DNA from: Atkinsonella hypoxylon
Taxonomy: Eukaryota > Ascomycota > Sordariomycetes > Hypocreales > Clavicipitaceae
DNA: 64,000 bases
Direction: 5' to 3'
Assembly: GCA_000729835.1 (NCBI GenBank)
Contig: JFHB01000022.1
Location: 207,015 to 271,014 of the forward strand
Position 1 is the first letter of the stretch, and each line of letters opens with the position of its first letter. Of this stretch, positions 44,769 to 56,425 are shown one piece after another. The position numbers and the translations under genes are program-made. Under the pieces are notes generated by a model. The model was not told the origin of the DNA and made no database searches. It was given only the letters and a program-made list of their open reading frames with translations.

Positions 44769-45587
44769 CTATCTCGATTCAATAGTTTTTAAGCCCTTTG
44801 CTTCTTTCGTTCCCAGTTTCTCTTTCTCAATTATCGGAACCGCTTCTGGAATAAACGCTGTGCGACTCTTTTTGCCCCCTTTACGAGCATGCAATCTCCT
44901 GTGGTCATTAAGATTATCCCGCCGATTGAATGGACCTTTCCCACAGAACTCGCATGTGTATGTCATTCCGCCGTTTGAGCCATGACTACTAATGATCGCA
45001 TATATTAGAATACAGTATGACTCAAATGACATATAATACGTTTATGGACGCCTAACTCACCATGACATATGTCTTTTCAAATGTTCTAGACGGCGGAAAC
45101 TCTTGGTACATCCAGATTTCACACATCGATGCATGTTCAGATACGTTGGTTCCCGATTTTGGGCCAGTGACTGAGAAGTCCAGGACTTTTGAATCATTAA
45201 TTCGATATTCTTCTGACGAATGTCCTCCTTCATCTGAATATATTTAGCTTGGAAGTGAATGGCGTCGGCGTGTTGCTGTGAGTATTGAATCTGGTCTTGC
45301 ACGCCTTGATCGAAGTACAACTCGACGGGACTTGATGTGAAGGATGAATCAAAATCGAGGAAAGCATCCTTTGAGTAAGGAAACTGCTCTTCTGACATGG
45401 AAATGTATGGTGCAAATTGTGAATCACAAGTTGAATCAGAATCTTCTGTGAGCATCAATTCTACCTGTACTGCTCTTTGCTCAACTTCTGCGGTGATGTA
45501 CGTATCTTGCTGGGACTTGGTAAACTCGGGATCCAATTTAAAGTGCATACTTGGCGAGAGATCCATTTTTTCAGTGTACATCTCCAT
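44769..45587 (-). CDS. C2H2 zinc-finger transcription factor 1
   Basis: Exon 1 is 45587-45061, the intron 45060-44986 (75 bp, GTGAGT donor, TTCTAAT branch, TAGTAG acceptor), exon 2 44985-44769; the product is 247 residues. The N-terminal half is acidic and rich in Glu, Asp, Ser and Gln, as in activation domains. Finger 1 (about 155-177) is CVKSGC then RRLEHLKRH with the last His supplied across the splice junction. Finger 2 (187-208) is CEFCGKGPFNRRDNLNDHRR then LH. A basic tail with KGGKKSRTAFIPEAVPIIE follows. The same order of finger, intron, finger and FIPEAV tail recurs in the gene at 51372-52172. The start is the first ATG in an open frame that extends farther upstream without one. Targets are unknown; it sits in gene-poor DNA with no neighbours within 2.8 kb. 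Confidence 0.78.
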
Positions 45588-48400
45588 GTTGTAAAATATC
45601 GAAATTAGATTCTGCCAAGGAAGTCTGGATATTACGCCGGCATCATAGGGTTCATATCGCGCCTTAGGAGAAGACAAGGGGAAAGAAAAAGGTTTCCACA
45701 GATATTAAGTATGACAAGACTTGATATCTCCAGGATCAAGTTTCTTTCCACTGCCAAAGTCCTTATATATCTAAGTAGTGCTCTTGATGTTCATGCAGTA
45801 TCAGCCCAACTAAGAAAAACTCTTTTTTTAAGTATAGGAGATTCACATGCGGGTCTAGACACGTGGCACAGGGATAGGCCCTTTGCCCTATTTGGTGAAG
45901 CTAGCGATGAACGGGGCAAGGGTGGATGACTTACAGTCTGATGTGACCTGATTTGCTCTTAGTGAGCGGCCCAACGATGAGGCACTTAGCTTTATGGATC
46001 GTGGAGTGCAACAGCTGAATATTAGCTGTGCATCTCTCCAGACTCATGCTTCTTAGTTCTAGCATAATCAGATTAATTAGTAATGGCGCCAAGATTTACT
46101 TTGGAAAAGCTTCTCTGAGGTTCTTTGGTCCAAGCAAATTCCTAGACCAAAACCGCAAGAAGTCGAATTATATCACCACAGCGAGTAACTAGATACATTT
46201 CATCCCGCTTTGGGCTTAAGGCCTCGACGTATATGGCATCAGCCTAGTCTGATCCGCTCTGATGTTAAGAATATATGGTCGGTCCAGTGGCATCCAACAA
46301 GATTGATGAGACGGTCTCTATAAACCAAGACCGGTGAATGGATAGGTCAACGCCAGAATTGAGCGAATACATGATTATGTTTCTTGCCAAGACTGCACTA
46401 TTCTTGTGGTGGACTGTACCGCGAGCGTTGGAAATACAAATTGGACACTGATGGTCTATACTAACACTAATACAAATACTTTGTACCCGAGGCGTCACAA
46501 AACTGGATGGTGCGGGGGCGCGGAGTCGTTGAGTCGTTGAGTCGTTGTTGGCGTTGCCCTCCAATCTCCTTCAATACTCGTACTACATAGGCGCCACCGC
46601 CGAGCTAATACTTCGCCCACATGGTTTTTAGTTCAGCACCAGCGTTTGCCGTTGTCAGATGACTCCCCCTTGGGCTGCAAAGGCACCCATGCACTAAATA
46701 TCGCTAGAGCGTGTTGGGCTTGTCAGCAACGCAGGCAAGGGTTGCCCTGGCCCCTGGGGTCAATGTTCCAATATCGCGTCCGGTCTAGATCGCTCGCTTG
46801 GCGCCGTTGCAGCGACCGTTCCCACGGGTCAAGCACGTTATGGGCAAAGTCCGTAGGGCGTAGCGCGATTAGAGAACCGACACCGGGTGCAAGGTTAGCC
46901 CAAGGCTTTCCTGCGGTGCCGTTCGAGAAGTGAAAGACTGAGGAAAGGCTCCAGCCTACCACTGCCGGCACATGCTTTTCAGGAACTGGTGCATGTTGGT
47001 GAAAAGAGACACTGTCATCAACTACGCAGACTGCAGAGTAGAATAAGCTTTTTCCTAGGGAGCCCTGTCAAGTCAATTACCAGGATTGCGACACGGTAAT
47101 TGGAGCCGACTATGATGGTCGTGAGTATAAAATCAAGCTCTCAATAGTCTCGAGGTAAATTGCATCATTGAAATTAGGCACAGCTTAGCTGAAACTACAC
47201 ATCGCCCGAGCTATCCTCAACCGACTGTATAGATTAACCTCATGGGCATGACTGGGTTGGAATGTTGACCAAGCATAGAAGGAGGCAGACATGGAGCTCG
47301 ATTGTAACCACGCATCTGCGTCGTACAATTCTACTTCTCGGAGCAGTATTCATCATGGCACCTTGGCGATAGCTGCAGCTGTCACACGGTATCGGGGGTC
47401 TAGCCGTACATTTACTTGTGGCATGGCAATGTCCCACCTTGTATGTAGATCCGGATGAGACAGCATAGATATGAGGATTCCAATCTATTCCCCTAAAACT
47501 TAAGAGGGGATCATGGGCCACATGATGCCGTAATATGCGCTGCAACAATTGCCGCCCGGGAGCAAGCTCCGACAACGTCGCATGCATCAAGATTGCATCA
47601 ACTCATATTGCATACATTTTAAACTACGGCAGCAACCAATTCTTGGCGAATTTGCGAGTGCGGTTTTGCAGCTGGGCTTAGGTTATTGAAAAATGGCGGC
47701 GGCATTCGCTCAGTCAATAGGAACGCATGGCAATCATTCAAATCCGGCCATGATAGTGGGTACTACTCCGAATAGCAACGCTTCTGTCATAGCAGAAAGG
47801 ACTCGGAAATTTCTAAACATACTTGGGTGAGGAGAAAGTGAAGGTAAATGCCCAGTTCAGGCTAGTATAGGAGAGTAAACGAGCCTGTGGTTTTCAACTA
47901 TTTCATACGAAGCTGAAGATTGTGCCTGTTTGACTACACAAATTTTCCCTTCATTTGGGAGCATGTCAAGACAGCCTGCCCAAATGTCACACCAATATAC
48001 AAGGATTGTGCGGGATTGTGCTGAAAATCGCGGGCAGCGTAGAATTGGACTGTCAAAGGCCTTTTCAGCTTATACGGCTGCAGGGGTAGTCAAGCCTCGT
48101 CCCACTGTGGTGACCTACCATTCAACACAAGAGCAATCATTTGTTGCTCTTAGTACCTACATACATCGCTGATCTGTGGCTGCCACATGTATGGCTTGCG
48201 TCATGATACCCGGAAAAGCCGTGGCGCTCTTCTCTCTAATCTTACCAGGAGCCTTCCCTCCCACAGCTCTTCACAAACCTGAACGCAAAAGCCAACTTTC
48301 CTTAGCCGCTTAAGCCATGGTTGTATATAGATGGCTGCAATGACCGATGTCACTGCCTCAAGCGACAGAATCTTGCATGGGTCCGGGTCAATTATACAAT
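45588..48400. other. AT-rich spacer between regulators
   Basis: It should hold the promoters of the diverging C2H2 and bZIP genes. A GC-richer patch at 46640-46960 has open frames on both strands but no known domain. No element ends were recognised. Confidence 0.4.
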
Positions 48401-49007
48401 ATGTCTGGTATGTGTAAAGAGGAGGAAAATCCTTTAAGCAATTCGTCAACTGTAGTACTCAGGCCCGAGAAACGAGATCCAGGTCTAAAAGCTGCTACGA
48501 GAGGTATGTGATGCTTTCTTTTCGAAATGGTCCGCTTCACTCTGACCTAAACAAGTCGCTATCATTTACTACTTTGGAACAGTCCGCTGACTTCCGAGCT
48601 ATACAGGGCCTGCTGCTCGTCCAAGCCCTGAGAAACTTGCTCGTAAAAGAGCTCAGGATAGGGCAGCACAAAGAGCTGCTAGAGAACGAACGAAAATGTA
48701 CATTGCAAAATTGGAATTCGAGCTACAAGAAGCCAGGTCCCAACTAAGCGACTTACCTGATATCCAGGCGTTGAGGCAGCGTAACCAAGCTCTTCAGATC
48801 GAAGTGATTTCCTTGCAAAAGCATATAGCGAGGATTTGTAATGATATGACGTCTGTATTTCTTCCACAGGTGATTGGACTTGAATTGGAGACGCAAACAC
48901 CACAGACATCCAATCATATGTGTATAACCCCGCCTGCTACTATATCAAATGACTTGCCAGACTTTGAAGGCAATATGGACATGCAATTTGTAGATAGCTC
49001 TTTGTAA
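48401..49007 (+). CDS. bZIP transcription factor
   Basis: Exon 1 is 48401-48503, the intron 48504-48606 (103 bp, GTATGT donor, GCTGAC branch, ATACAG acceptor), exon 2 48607-49007; the product is 167 residues. The basic region is at about 45-64 (LARKRAQDRAAQRAARERTK), followed by a leucine-zipper coiled coil from residue 70 (AKLEFELQEARSQL and LRQRNQALQIEVISLQKHI). The DNA-contact Asn of the common N-x2-AQ-x2-FR fungal signature is Asp here and the Phe is Ala, as in a subset of fungal bZIPs. The C-terminal third is acidic and short. The start was found by splicing: the exon 2 frame is closed by a TGA upstream, and ATG at 48401 joins in phase 1. It lies between the two C2H2 genes and is transcribed opposite to both. 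Targets unknown. Confidence 0.8.
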
Positions 49008-51371
49008 GATAATATTAGAGCCGATACATGAGGTGTTGAAATCAAGTTATACTTAACTTACTGTATGCCTCATGATCAGCCTGATGACTGATTATGTAAC
49101 ATACAAGAATCGTGACAATTATCGTGTTTGGCTCGTAGTAGACTGTACAATCGCGCGAATGTACAACGGTCAGGCCATCAGTACGGCCAAATTACATGTC
49201 CTACTAGGCTGACGCAAGTAATTGAATCTATATCTGCACGTCAAACGACATACCTCTATAATAAGTATAGAGTCATAGTACGCGCTATACGAGATGTATC
49301 TTTTCGTACACTCGACCTATGAGATAGCCAGGCTCGCACGTACGCCTAGTTGTCCTGAGTTAGGAAACCCTGCCAGCCTTGGTTGACTTGGCTAGTTCGT
49401 GACCAGCGCTGCGCGCATCGTACGGCGACTGCGGCTGGTGCTCTTGTTATCAAAAGCTAGATCCACCGTCGCAACTGAATTTGGCAAGGCCGGTTGATTA
49501 GATTCCCACACCACGATCTCATGAGGACGATAAACGACCCTGTTAAGATGTAAAATTGGGTACCGGCGGCCCTCTTCTCTGTACCCAAAAGGATCCGTGC
49601 ATCCCAAACGGGGTACCTGCGAACAGGTACCCGTGCAAGCCGTGGCAATGTCACGCCCTAGACCCTATATTGCCCCTGGCTCGTGCGTGAGAACCTCAAG
49701 GTCTCTCTGTCTTCAGTCGCTATTGTATGCGGATCGATAGCGACATGGGTAAACGCTGGCCGATCTTTCGATGAGAATCTCGGCACACCAGCTTGTAAAC
49801 AGAGAAAGGCATTACAGCATGAGAGAGCATTTCTTCAACCATTGGCGGCAAGGGTATTGGTTGATGCGCACATTTGCTACATCTCGCAAAACGTTTGTTC
49901 CTGCGGCCGACAGGATGGCAGGTGCTGCAGCACATTTTCGTTATCCACGTCATAATCCATGAAGGGACAGGAACTGGAGGGGGGAGGGCAATTACATAGC
50001 GCATCCTGCCCCATGTGTAGCTATGCTGGTCGCATTGTGATTTCAGTCACCCTCATGCTGTTGGTATGGACCTCCTTGTTGGCGCTGAACCCTGCTGGGG
50101 GTCCGTTCAATAGATCGACCCCTACGTGTGCGTACAGTACGCGAGGGAGTGCGCAGAATGCCGCGTGCTTTTTCCCGATGGGTTTCCCGATGGTCGCGAT
50201 TTTCCTGCCGCTACGGAGAAGTCCGTGCGCAGCTACTCGCCAGACCCACTTGCTCCAGCTCCAGCTCACGATGCCCCACTGGGAGCGAGGCGGGGACATC
50301 CGATGATGCACAAAATCGTCCGTGACACACGCCATAACTAACGTCATGCTTGGAAAAACCCCACCCCCCCCGTCTCTTTAAGTGCGGTAAGGCGTCGACC
50401 TGGTAAACGATAGCTATCCATGGCGCGCTGTTAGCTAGAATCTGTAAAATTAGCGTCTTCTTGTACTTCACCTAATCGCTTACTTTTAATTACTGTAAGC
50501 CCAGTATGTAATTCTAAGTACCTCTATAACTAGCTGCACACGCAAAAGCATGTCGTGCGACACCCGACAAGTCATTTTTTTTTTTTTTCTGGAGGAAACG
50601 CAGCAATGGAATGGCGATGATGTAGCAGCAACTAGACCTGATTCAGAGGAATTCCACCAAGGGCTGTGGCAAAGTCCCTTAAATGTACAGGTATTGCGAG
50701 TTCTATTCTTAGTGGCTTTACTGACGAAGGTTATGATTGATATCATAGGTCACGGCGCTTGATCAAGGCTCTGATGTACCCTGACCTTAAGGTTCTGCAG
50801 GTATTTTATCAGATAAATGGTGTGCAGAAATGCGTGCTCCTTACAGACTCGTTGCCAAGTGTTGGCTTCCTCAAGGGTGCAGCAAGCGTTTCTACGCACA
50901 TGAATTCTTTTTCTTTCAGATCGACCGGCCGTGATGCGCTAGTCTGAAAGCGTTGCTACTCTTCCTTTCCCGCCCGTCATGTCTTTTTATGCCATGGGTT
51001 GCTTTTTTTCTACGTGTATAGTAAGCCACGATGTAGCAGATACAGTAGTGTCTGACGCGAATTACAATATTGCCCATGACAAGGAAACTTGAAGTTGATT
51101 GTAAATGCTATCAAGTGCCAAGCCTGCTGGGCTCAACCGCGAGGGTAACAAAAGAGGCACAATCGACACATTGTCTCGAGGCAAGCAGTCAATGATGTTG
51201 GTCATGGAGCTTATCAAATTGGACTTCTTTTAGCCCTGAATTTCGCTATGAAAATTTCTTACAAAGTAACGGGTATGTAACAAGTAAAGATAACAGTCTG
51301 AGCTTTCGTCTCCTATCTGGCCAGACGACTCCATTTACCCTTCATGCAAGATTGACTCGCCTTCATCAAGG
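49008..51371. other. Spacer between bZIP and second C2H2 gene
   Basis: No gene could be supported. Near 49590-49635 there is a small inverted repeat (gggtacctgcg/cgaacaggtaccc). A T-run lies at 50575-50589. At 49870-49960 on the minus strand a frame with paired cysteines (CCSTC and RCSKC) is open but has no intact context. Confidence 0.4.
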
Positions 51372-52172
51372 TCAGGTGTAACTCGTCCGTGTGCTCATGA
51401 TTTTTTTTTGTCTAAGAAGCTTTGTTCGTCGAGCTCGTTCTTCTTGCTCGATGACGGACACAGCTTCTGGGATGAAGGCCACACGTTTTCCTTTACCGCC
51501 TCGATGCGCGTGCAATCTGCGGTGATAATTGAGATTGTCCAGCCTATTGAATTGGTCTTTGCCGCAAAACTCGCAGGAGAAGCGATTCTGTGTGTGGAAA
51601 CTATTGTGGTCCATGTTAGCTACTGTTTTGCGAAAGCATTGCGGCTGCAACTCGTTTGTAGATTGTAGGACGGACGATTACCTTTTAACGTGGCGTTGTA
51701 GGTGTTCATATCGGCGGTATCTGCTGGAACATCCGGGATATTTGCACGCATAAACGTTCAATTGCGAGACATCCAAGCCTGTGTATCCATTTTGCGGAGA
51801 GTATTCCGTTGGTAGTGGTAGATTGAAGCACTCTGGTGTGAAGAATTCGCCGCTTAGCAATCCCTCGTTGTATAGCATATGCGAGTGATAATCCTGGTTG
51901 GGCAGCAAGCCCAGACCCGTTGGAGAGTCGGGGAAATAAGATGTAAATGAATGCCACAAGCTCTGGTCCAGCAACGGCTCGCCGAGCACAGAGCCTGCAT
52001 CAGACGAGGGGCCCAGGGATGGTAGGCTGCCGATCTGAGAATCGGGAAGCGGGCTGTCGATTAGGCTGCAGGATGGAGAACCATCCGTCAGGCATGGACT
52101 AGGAGACAAGTGGTTGTGCGCTTCAAGATAGACGAGCAAAGGCTCGGTGGAAGTAGGATCTGAAGTAAACAT
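51372..52172 (-). CDS. C2H2 zinc-finger transcription factor 2
   Basis: Exon 1 is 52172-51682, the intron 51681-51601 (81 bp, GTAATC donor, GCTAAC branch, CAATAG acceptor), exon 2 51600-51372; the product is 239 residues. The N-terminus is rich in Ser, Pro, Leu and acidic residues (SLIDSPLPDSQIGSLPSLG). Finger 1 (143-166) is CKYPGC then RRYEHLQRH, completed across the intron. Finger 2 (173-194) is CEFCGKDQFNRLDNLNYH. The tail has RGGKGKRVAFIPEAVSVIEQ. The intron interrupts finger 1 between its two His in the same phase as in the 44769-45587 gene, so the two share ancestry, though the N-terminal halves show no clear similarity. The ATG at 52172 is the first in frame. Probably nuclear; targets unknown. 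Confidence 0.8.
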
Positions 52173-53633
52173 AACGTCGGGAGTCAAGTATACTCGAATT
52201 CGCAAGAGCGTTCTGGTTTCAACGAGTTGGCTTTTTATGGACGATGATTGATTCGTGATGATAGTGATAGTTGTGGAGTTAAATAACACAGAGAAAGGGG
52301 TGCTCCAACACAGCAGGCGGGTTTATATTAATAGGTAAGGAGCGGATGAGGCATTGCCAGACCAGCTCGATGAGGAATCGCCGAACCAAGACATAGACCT
52401 AGCCTACCTAGCTACAGTTCCTCACCAGGCTAGGGCACTTAGTCACCGAGGCTCATCTACCAAATATCGTCCGTGGCCTACAAAGAGACTATTGTCAAAT
52501 GCGGCCGTGGCTGTGGGGCAAATGCCAAGTTAACTAACGATCTCCTGGCGTGGTTGACATCTTCTTGACACGACAAGCGGGGTGGTATATGCCGTCGACT
52601 GGTTTCGGAGGTGCCTGTTTCTGCGCGTTGAGCCTAGTTGTTCTGGTTCCTCTCGACTGAACCCTCTCCCTCTCCATAGGAGTGCCACGTGCGACTAGAC
52701 CCTTCTTGACATCTTTACACGTAGCCAGTGACGGATTCGTAAAAAAAACCCCAAAAAAAAAGGACGCTATGCGGGGCCATGATTCAGCCAGAACGAGCCT
52801 AAAGTTGATCGATCTAAGTCAGTGCTCCAGGCTAGTGTAAGTAGCTTATCGAGAGGTGATGAGGCTTTCGGTCTAACTCCATTAGCTCCTGTGTCTGCAT
52901 CTTCGGCATGAAAGTGGGAGGTTCTTCCGGTTCGACCAAGGGCCCCCGTCTTGATGGAACGGGCGTGTGGCGTTCTCATGGTGTCGCAGACTCAGCTGTT
53001 CATCGACTTGCTTCTAGATCTGACTTGACGACAGTGAACCTAGCCGCCACCGGGATGACCTATGTCTGCCAATGCCGACTCGTTCAACGAATAGGAGACG
53101 TCGGAATACGGGCCATATGCTAGACTCAATTGAGCCCGTCGCAAGTGCATCGTTGCGTCGAAATAGCGTTTTGCCTTAAGCTGCCATCGGATACGTGCGC
53201 CTCCGGTGTAGCTACCTGCCATGCTATCACATCTCAACCTCTCCGTAGGGTATAGTGTTCGCCAGTAAACCGTAGACGATAGCGCCGACTAGCAAAGTCA
53301 CGAGCCGTTGACGCCGTTTTGGAGGCAAAGATGTCGGTCTGGTGCGCTCGACGGGCGCTCCAAGCGCGTTTCTAGACTCGCTGCAAACTCTACGGCGATG
53401 ACGATCCCAAGGTCTGGACCTCGCTAGACATTCTCATCGGTATGTTTCAACTTGGCTCTTTTTCATGCGATTTGTCGGAAGTATAATGTTCTAGTGGAGA
53501 GCGGCCGAAGCACCAGCCCTTAAACGTAGTTGTACAAAAATCCTTTCTTTATTTTTTATTTTATTTTTCAGATTACCTTTATGAAACTAGATGGTAAGAG
53601 AATAGACTAGTATCTGCACATGAGCAAGATGCC
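52173..53633. other. Spacer, no gene seen
   Basis: It carries the promoter of the second C2H2 gene and the 3' flank of the next minus-strand gene. A-rich runs occur at 52740-52760. Nothing else stands out. Confidence 0.4.
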
Positions 53634-55960
53634 CTAATGTAGTCGTTGTCGAATACGCAACGACGCTGAGAATGCAGCGCAGCAGCGGGCGCTCATCTCA
53701 TGCTTGCACCAGGCACAAGGGACATGTACCGGTGACGCACCACTAGACTCAGTTTCCCGCGCAGAATCAAGTACAACTTCAGCTTTAAACTTAGCCTCCA
53801 GCAAATCTTTCGGCATGTCATGGTAATGTTTGCAGGAACAGCATTCGACGAGCGTCTTGGCTTGTAACTGTCGCTGCGTGATCGCTTGGGAAGCTCTGGA
53901 CTCGGGAGGAACATGATCACAGGCGTCTCGGTCTGTGAGCATATACTTAGAAGTCTCGCCTCCTGTAAGAAAGTCAGAAACCAAAAATGGTCAAAGTGGG
54001 CTGAGGGACTAAAGCACTGCTCGTGCACGCCATTTAGTGCAGTGGCCGGTCGCTGAGCTGCGTCGCGACAATTGGCCGGTAGGGGAAAGAACTGACTTGT
54101 TTTCAAAGATTTCCTCGGTCCCTTGATGCTGGAGGATCTTATTACTGTCCTGATGCCATTCTTCGATTTATATCGCCGCAAGCCGCTGAGTCTCTGTGTC
54201 GAGATTCCATCCAACACATCAAGCTTCATCTTAACGGCTGCTTGGATTGGTTCAGCGCCTTCTTTTCCAAGATTCTCCGCGTACTGAAGTGAGAAAGCAA
54301 TACACGACGAAGGTCTAGCTACATCTTTTTCATAAATAGCTGTCTTTCTCCTGCTAGATTTCGATGATATTTCTCGCTTATAGCGCTGCTGCGAAACCTT
54401 GATCGTTTCCACTGGCAGACTAAAGCTCAAGTCGAGAGAGGACGGATCCTGTAAGGTACCAGCAGGGAAACACGATTGATGTCTAAGTGAGGGCAAGGAC
54501 GGGGGCACTAGGTTAGATAACGGGGTTGTTTGTCCGTTCTTTTCATCTTTTGATTGCGGGCTATCAGGCTCAGTTATGCGATCACAGAGTTCGGAGCGAT
54601 GCACAGCACACGACACCTTCTCATTCACAAAAGATTCTGTGCTGCGTCGTTGATGAGTTCTAAATGGAACAACTGGTAATGACTCTTCAGAGTCGGGCAT
54701 CACCGGTCGTTTACGAGTTCGATACGGAGACTTTGGGGGAGGTGGAGGTAGAGGCTCATGCTCGGTCGCAGGTTCAGAGCTCTTTTCATAGTGCTGTGGT
54801 TTGTCCCGAGTCTTGGATTGCTCTGGCAAATCAACCTTCCGGTCCGATATCAAAGGAGTGGACGGGCCTGCAGCCAATGCAATATGTTTTGGCATTATCA
54901 ATGAGTATTCTTGCGGTTGAGAATGTTTGAATTCCCCAACGGCAGGAAGGAAATTGTGCCCTGCTTCGTCTTTATCTGATCCGTCTGCAGTTCCATCGAG
55001 CTGGACTACTTCATTATCACCTACGGGCGGGCCTGGTTGTGAGCCTACTTTGAGACCGACGTTGGCAGACCCGTTGACAGGCTTCCTGCGTTGAGGAATG
55101 GCAGGCACGCTGGGTGAGATAGAATATCCCGCATCATGACGATGATAGTCTTCCCTCGTGATTCTCAGATGATGCGCTCGCTGTTCTTGGGCACTGGGAG
55201 CTCCTGGTCTTGGTGGCGGTACCGACTTTGACCGCATATATTCGGACGACGCATTGCTCTCGTGACGTGCAAGATGGAATATTGTCTCGTTGTTTCCGCG
55301 GTTGCGTTTATTCTCAAATGGTGCCCGAATCATAGACACAAACGATCGAGACCGACCACGAGCCCTTTCAACGAGTTTGGTGCCGTTTGTGGAACCATCG
55401 TTAGTGATTGCGGCTCCTATTCTCCTGCGATCACGTCCTCGGTTCGCATCTGTCTCACTTGACAGAGCCTCTTCCGTTGATACCAAAGAACCGGGTAGTG
55501 GTGGGTGCTCGAAAAACCTTTTGGCATATTCCTTGCCGGACTTGATCGAGCGCTTCTTTTTTGTCTTGGGTTTTTCCTGTACTTCCCAGCTCAACAGTTG
55601 GCGCTCTTCCTCTTCCTTCGACAAAAGTCTAATAGCAGTGATTGGAAGCTTCTCCTTGGTTTGTGTCATTGGGGCCAGAGCCAGCTTCTCTCGAAGCCGT
55701 TGAGCAGAGCGTTGCATCGCCATGTCCATATCGAAGTTTGGCCTGCTTATCTTGAGAAGGACTTTGCAGGTAGTGTTTAAATGACGAGCTGGAGTCAATC
55801 TCTCTCGCCGAGACTTCCATTTATCAGAATTCATGCACACTTCAGATTGGTATTCTTTAACAAGATATGCGAGCCTATGGGTCGCGCAGTCGCAGCCCTG
55901 GCCAACCTTGTAGAGCCCAAAGTCTAAAGCCACGTTATAAACAACGCTAGTCCAAGCCAT
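53634..55960 (-). CDS. Unknown protein with C-terminal Cys-rich motif
   Basis: Exon 1 is 55960-54097 and exon 2 53962-53634, with an intron 54096-53963 (134 bp, GTCAGT donor, CTGAC branch, TTACAG acceptor), giving 730 residues. The N-terminal 130 residues are well ordered (WTSVVYNVALDFGLYKVGQG, then GCDCATHRLAYLVKEYQ). The middle is long, basic and Ser/Pro-rich with PPPPPPKSPYRTRKRP and is probably disordered. The C-terminus has VECCSCKHYHDMP at about 660-672 and CAWCKHEMSARCC near 715, a Cys/His arrangement seen in fungal proteins of unknown function and probably a zinc site. The large frame reads on past the intron, but only the spliced frame gives the Cys motif. A shorter intron with donor GTCCCT nearer the acceptor would also keep frame, so the exact donor is uncertain. 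Confidence 0.7.
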
Positions 55961-56425
55961 CCTCAAAGGCGCTGCATCTGCATCCCTTCCTCATTTGATG
56001 ATAGGTCTGCATTCCCGCTCCGCCCTGTGATGCATTGCCAAGGGGCAAAGGCAGCTACAATAGTTGCTGTTAGGGTTGCGCATCCTACCTCCTAGCTTCA
56101 TGCGCAGGGAATTCATCATACAGAGACTCGACCGACTTGCTGCAGCACGTTGATCAAGAGGAGGCAGCGTAGCAAGTTGGTTGAGAGGAGCGCTGCATTC
56201 TGTACTTTGAGTTCATAAAGAACACCCTTAGCTTCGCCATACGTTGATCACCAATGGCCATGAACTCTGTCAACGCAGGATAGGACTCTGAACCAGATCG
56301 AGATCGGTGGTAGCCATCGCAGCTCAAGCAAAGGAACGGACTGACTGAAACATCCAGGAGCTGCGGGTTCCACAGCCACTATCCCCTAGCATATATATAC
56401 CACAGTCATGAAGCAATGTCAATTC
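55961..56425. other. Promoter of the 55960 gene and 3' flank of MDM10
   Basis: A tatatata run lies at about 56391-56399, near the MDM10 stop and too far from the next start to be its obvious TATA box. No exon seen. Confidence 0.4.

Noticed and set aside
46646..46971. Overlapping open frames on both strands in a GC-rich patch
   Set aside because: No domain in either frame, no credible start or splice sites; openness is explained by base composition.
49720..50004. Minus-strand frame with CCSTC and RCSKC
   Set aside because: It resembles a small zinc-ribbon protein, but I could not find start, introns or remaining ligands, so it is not listed as a gene.
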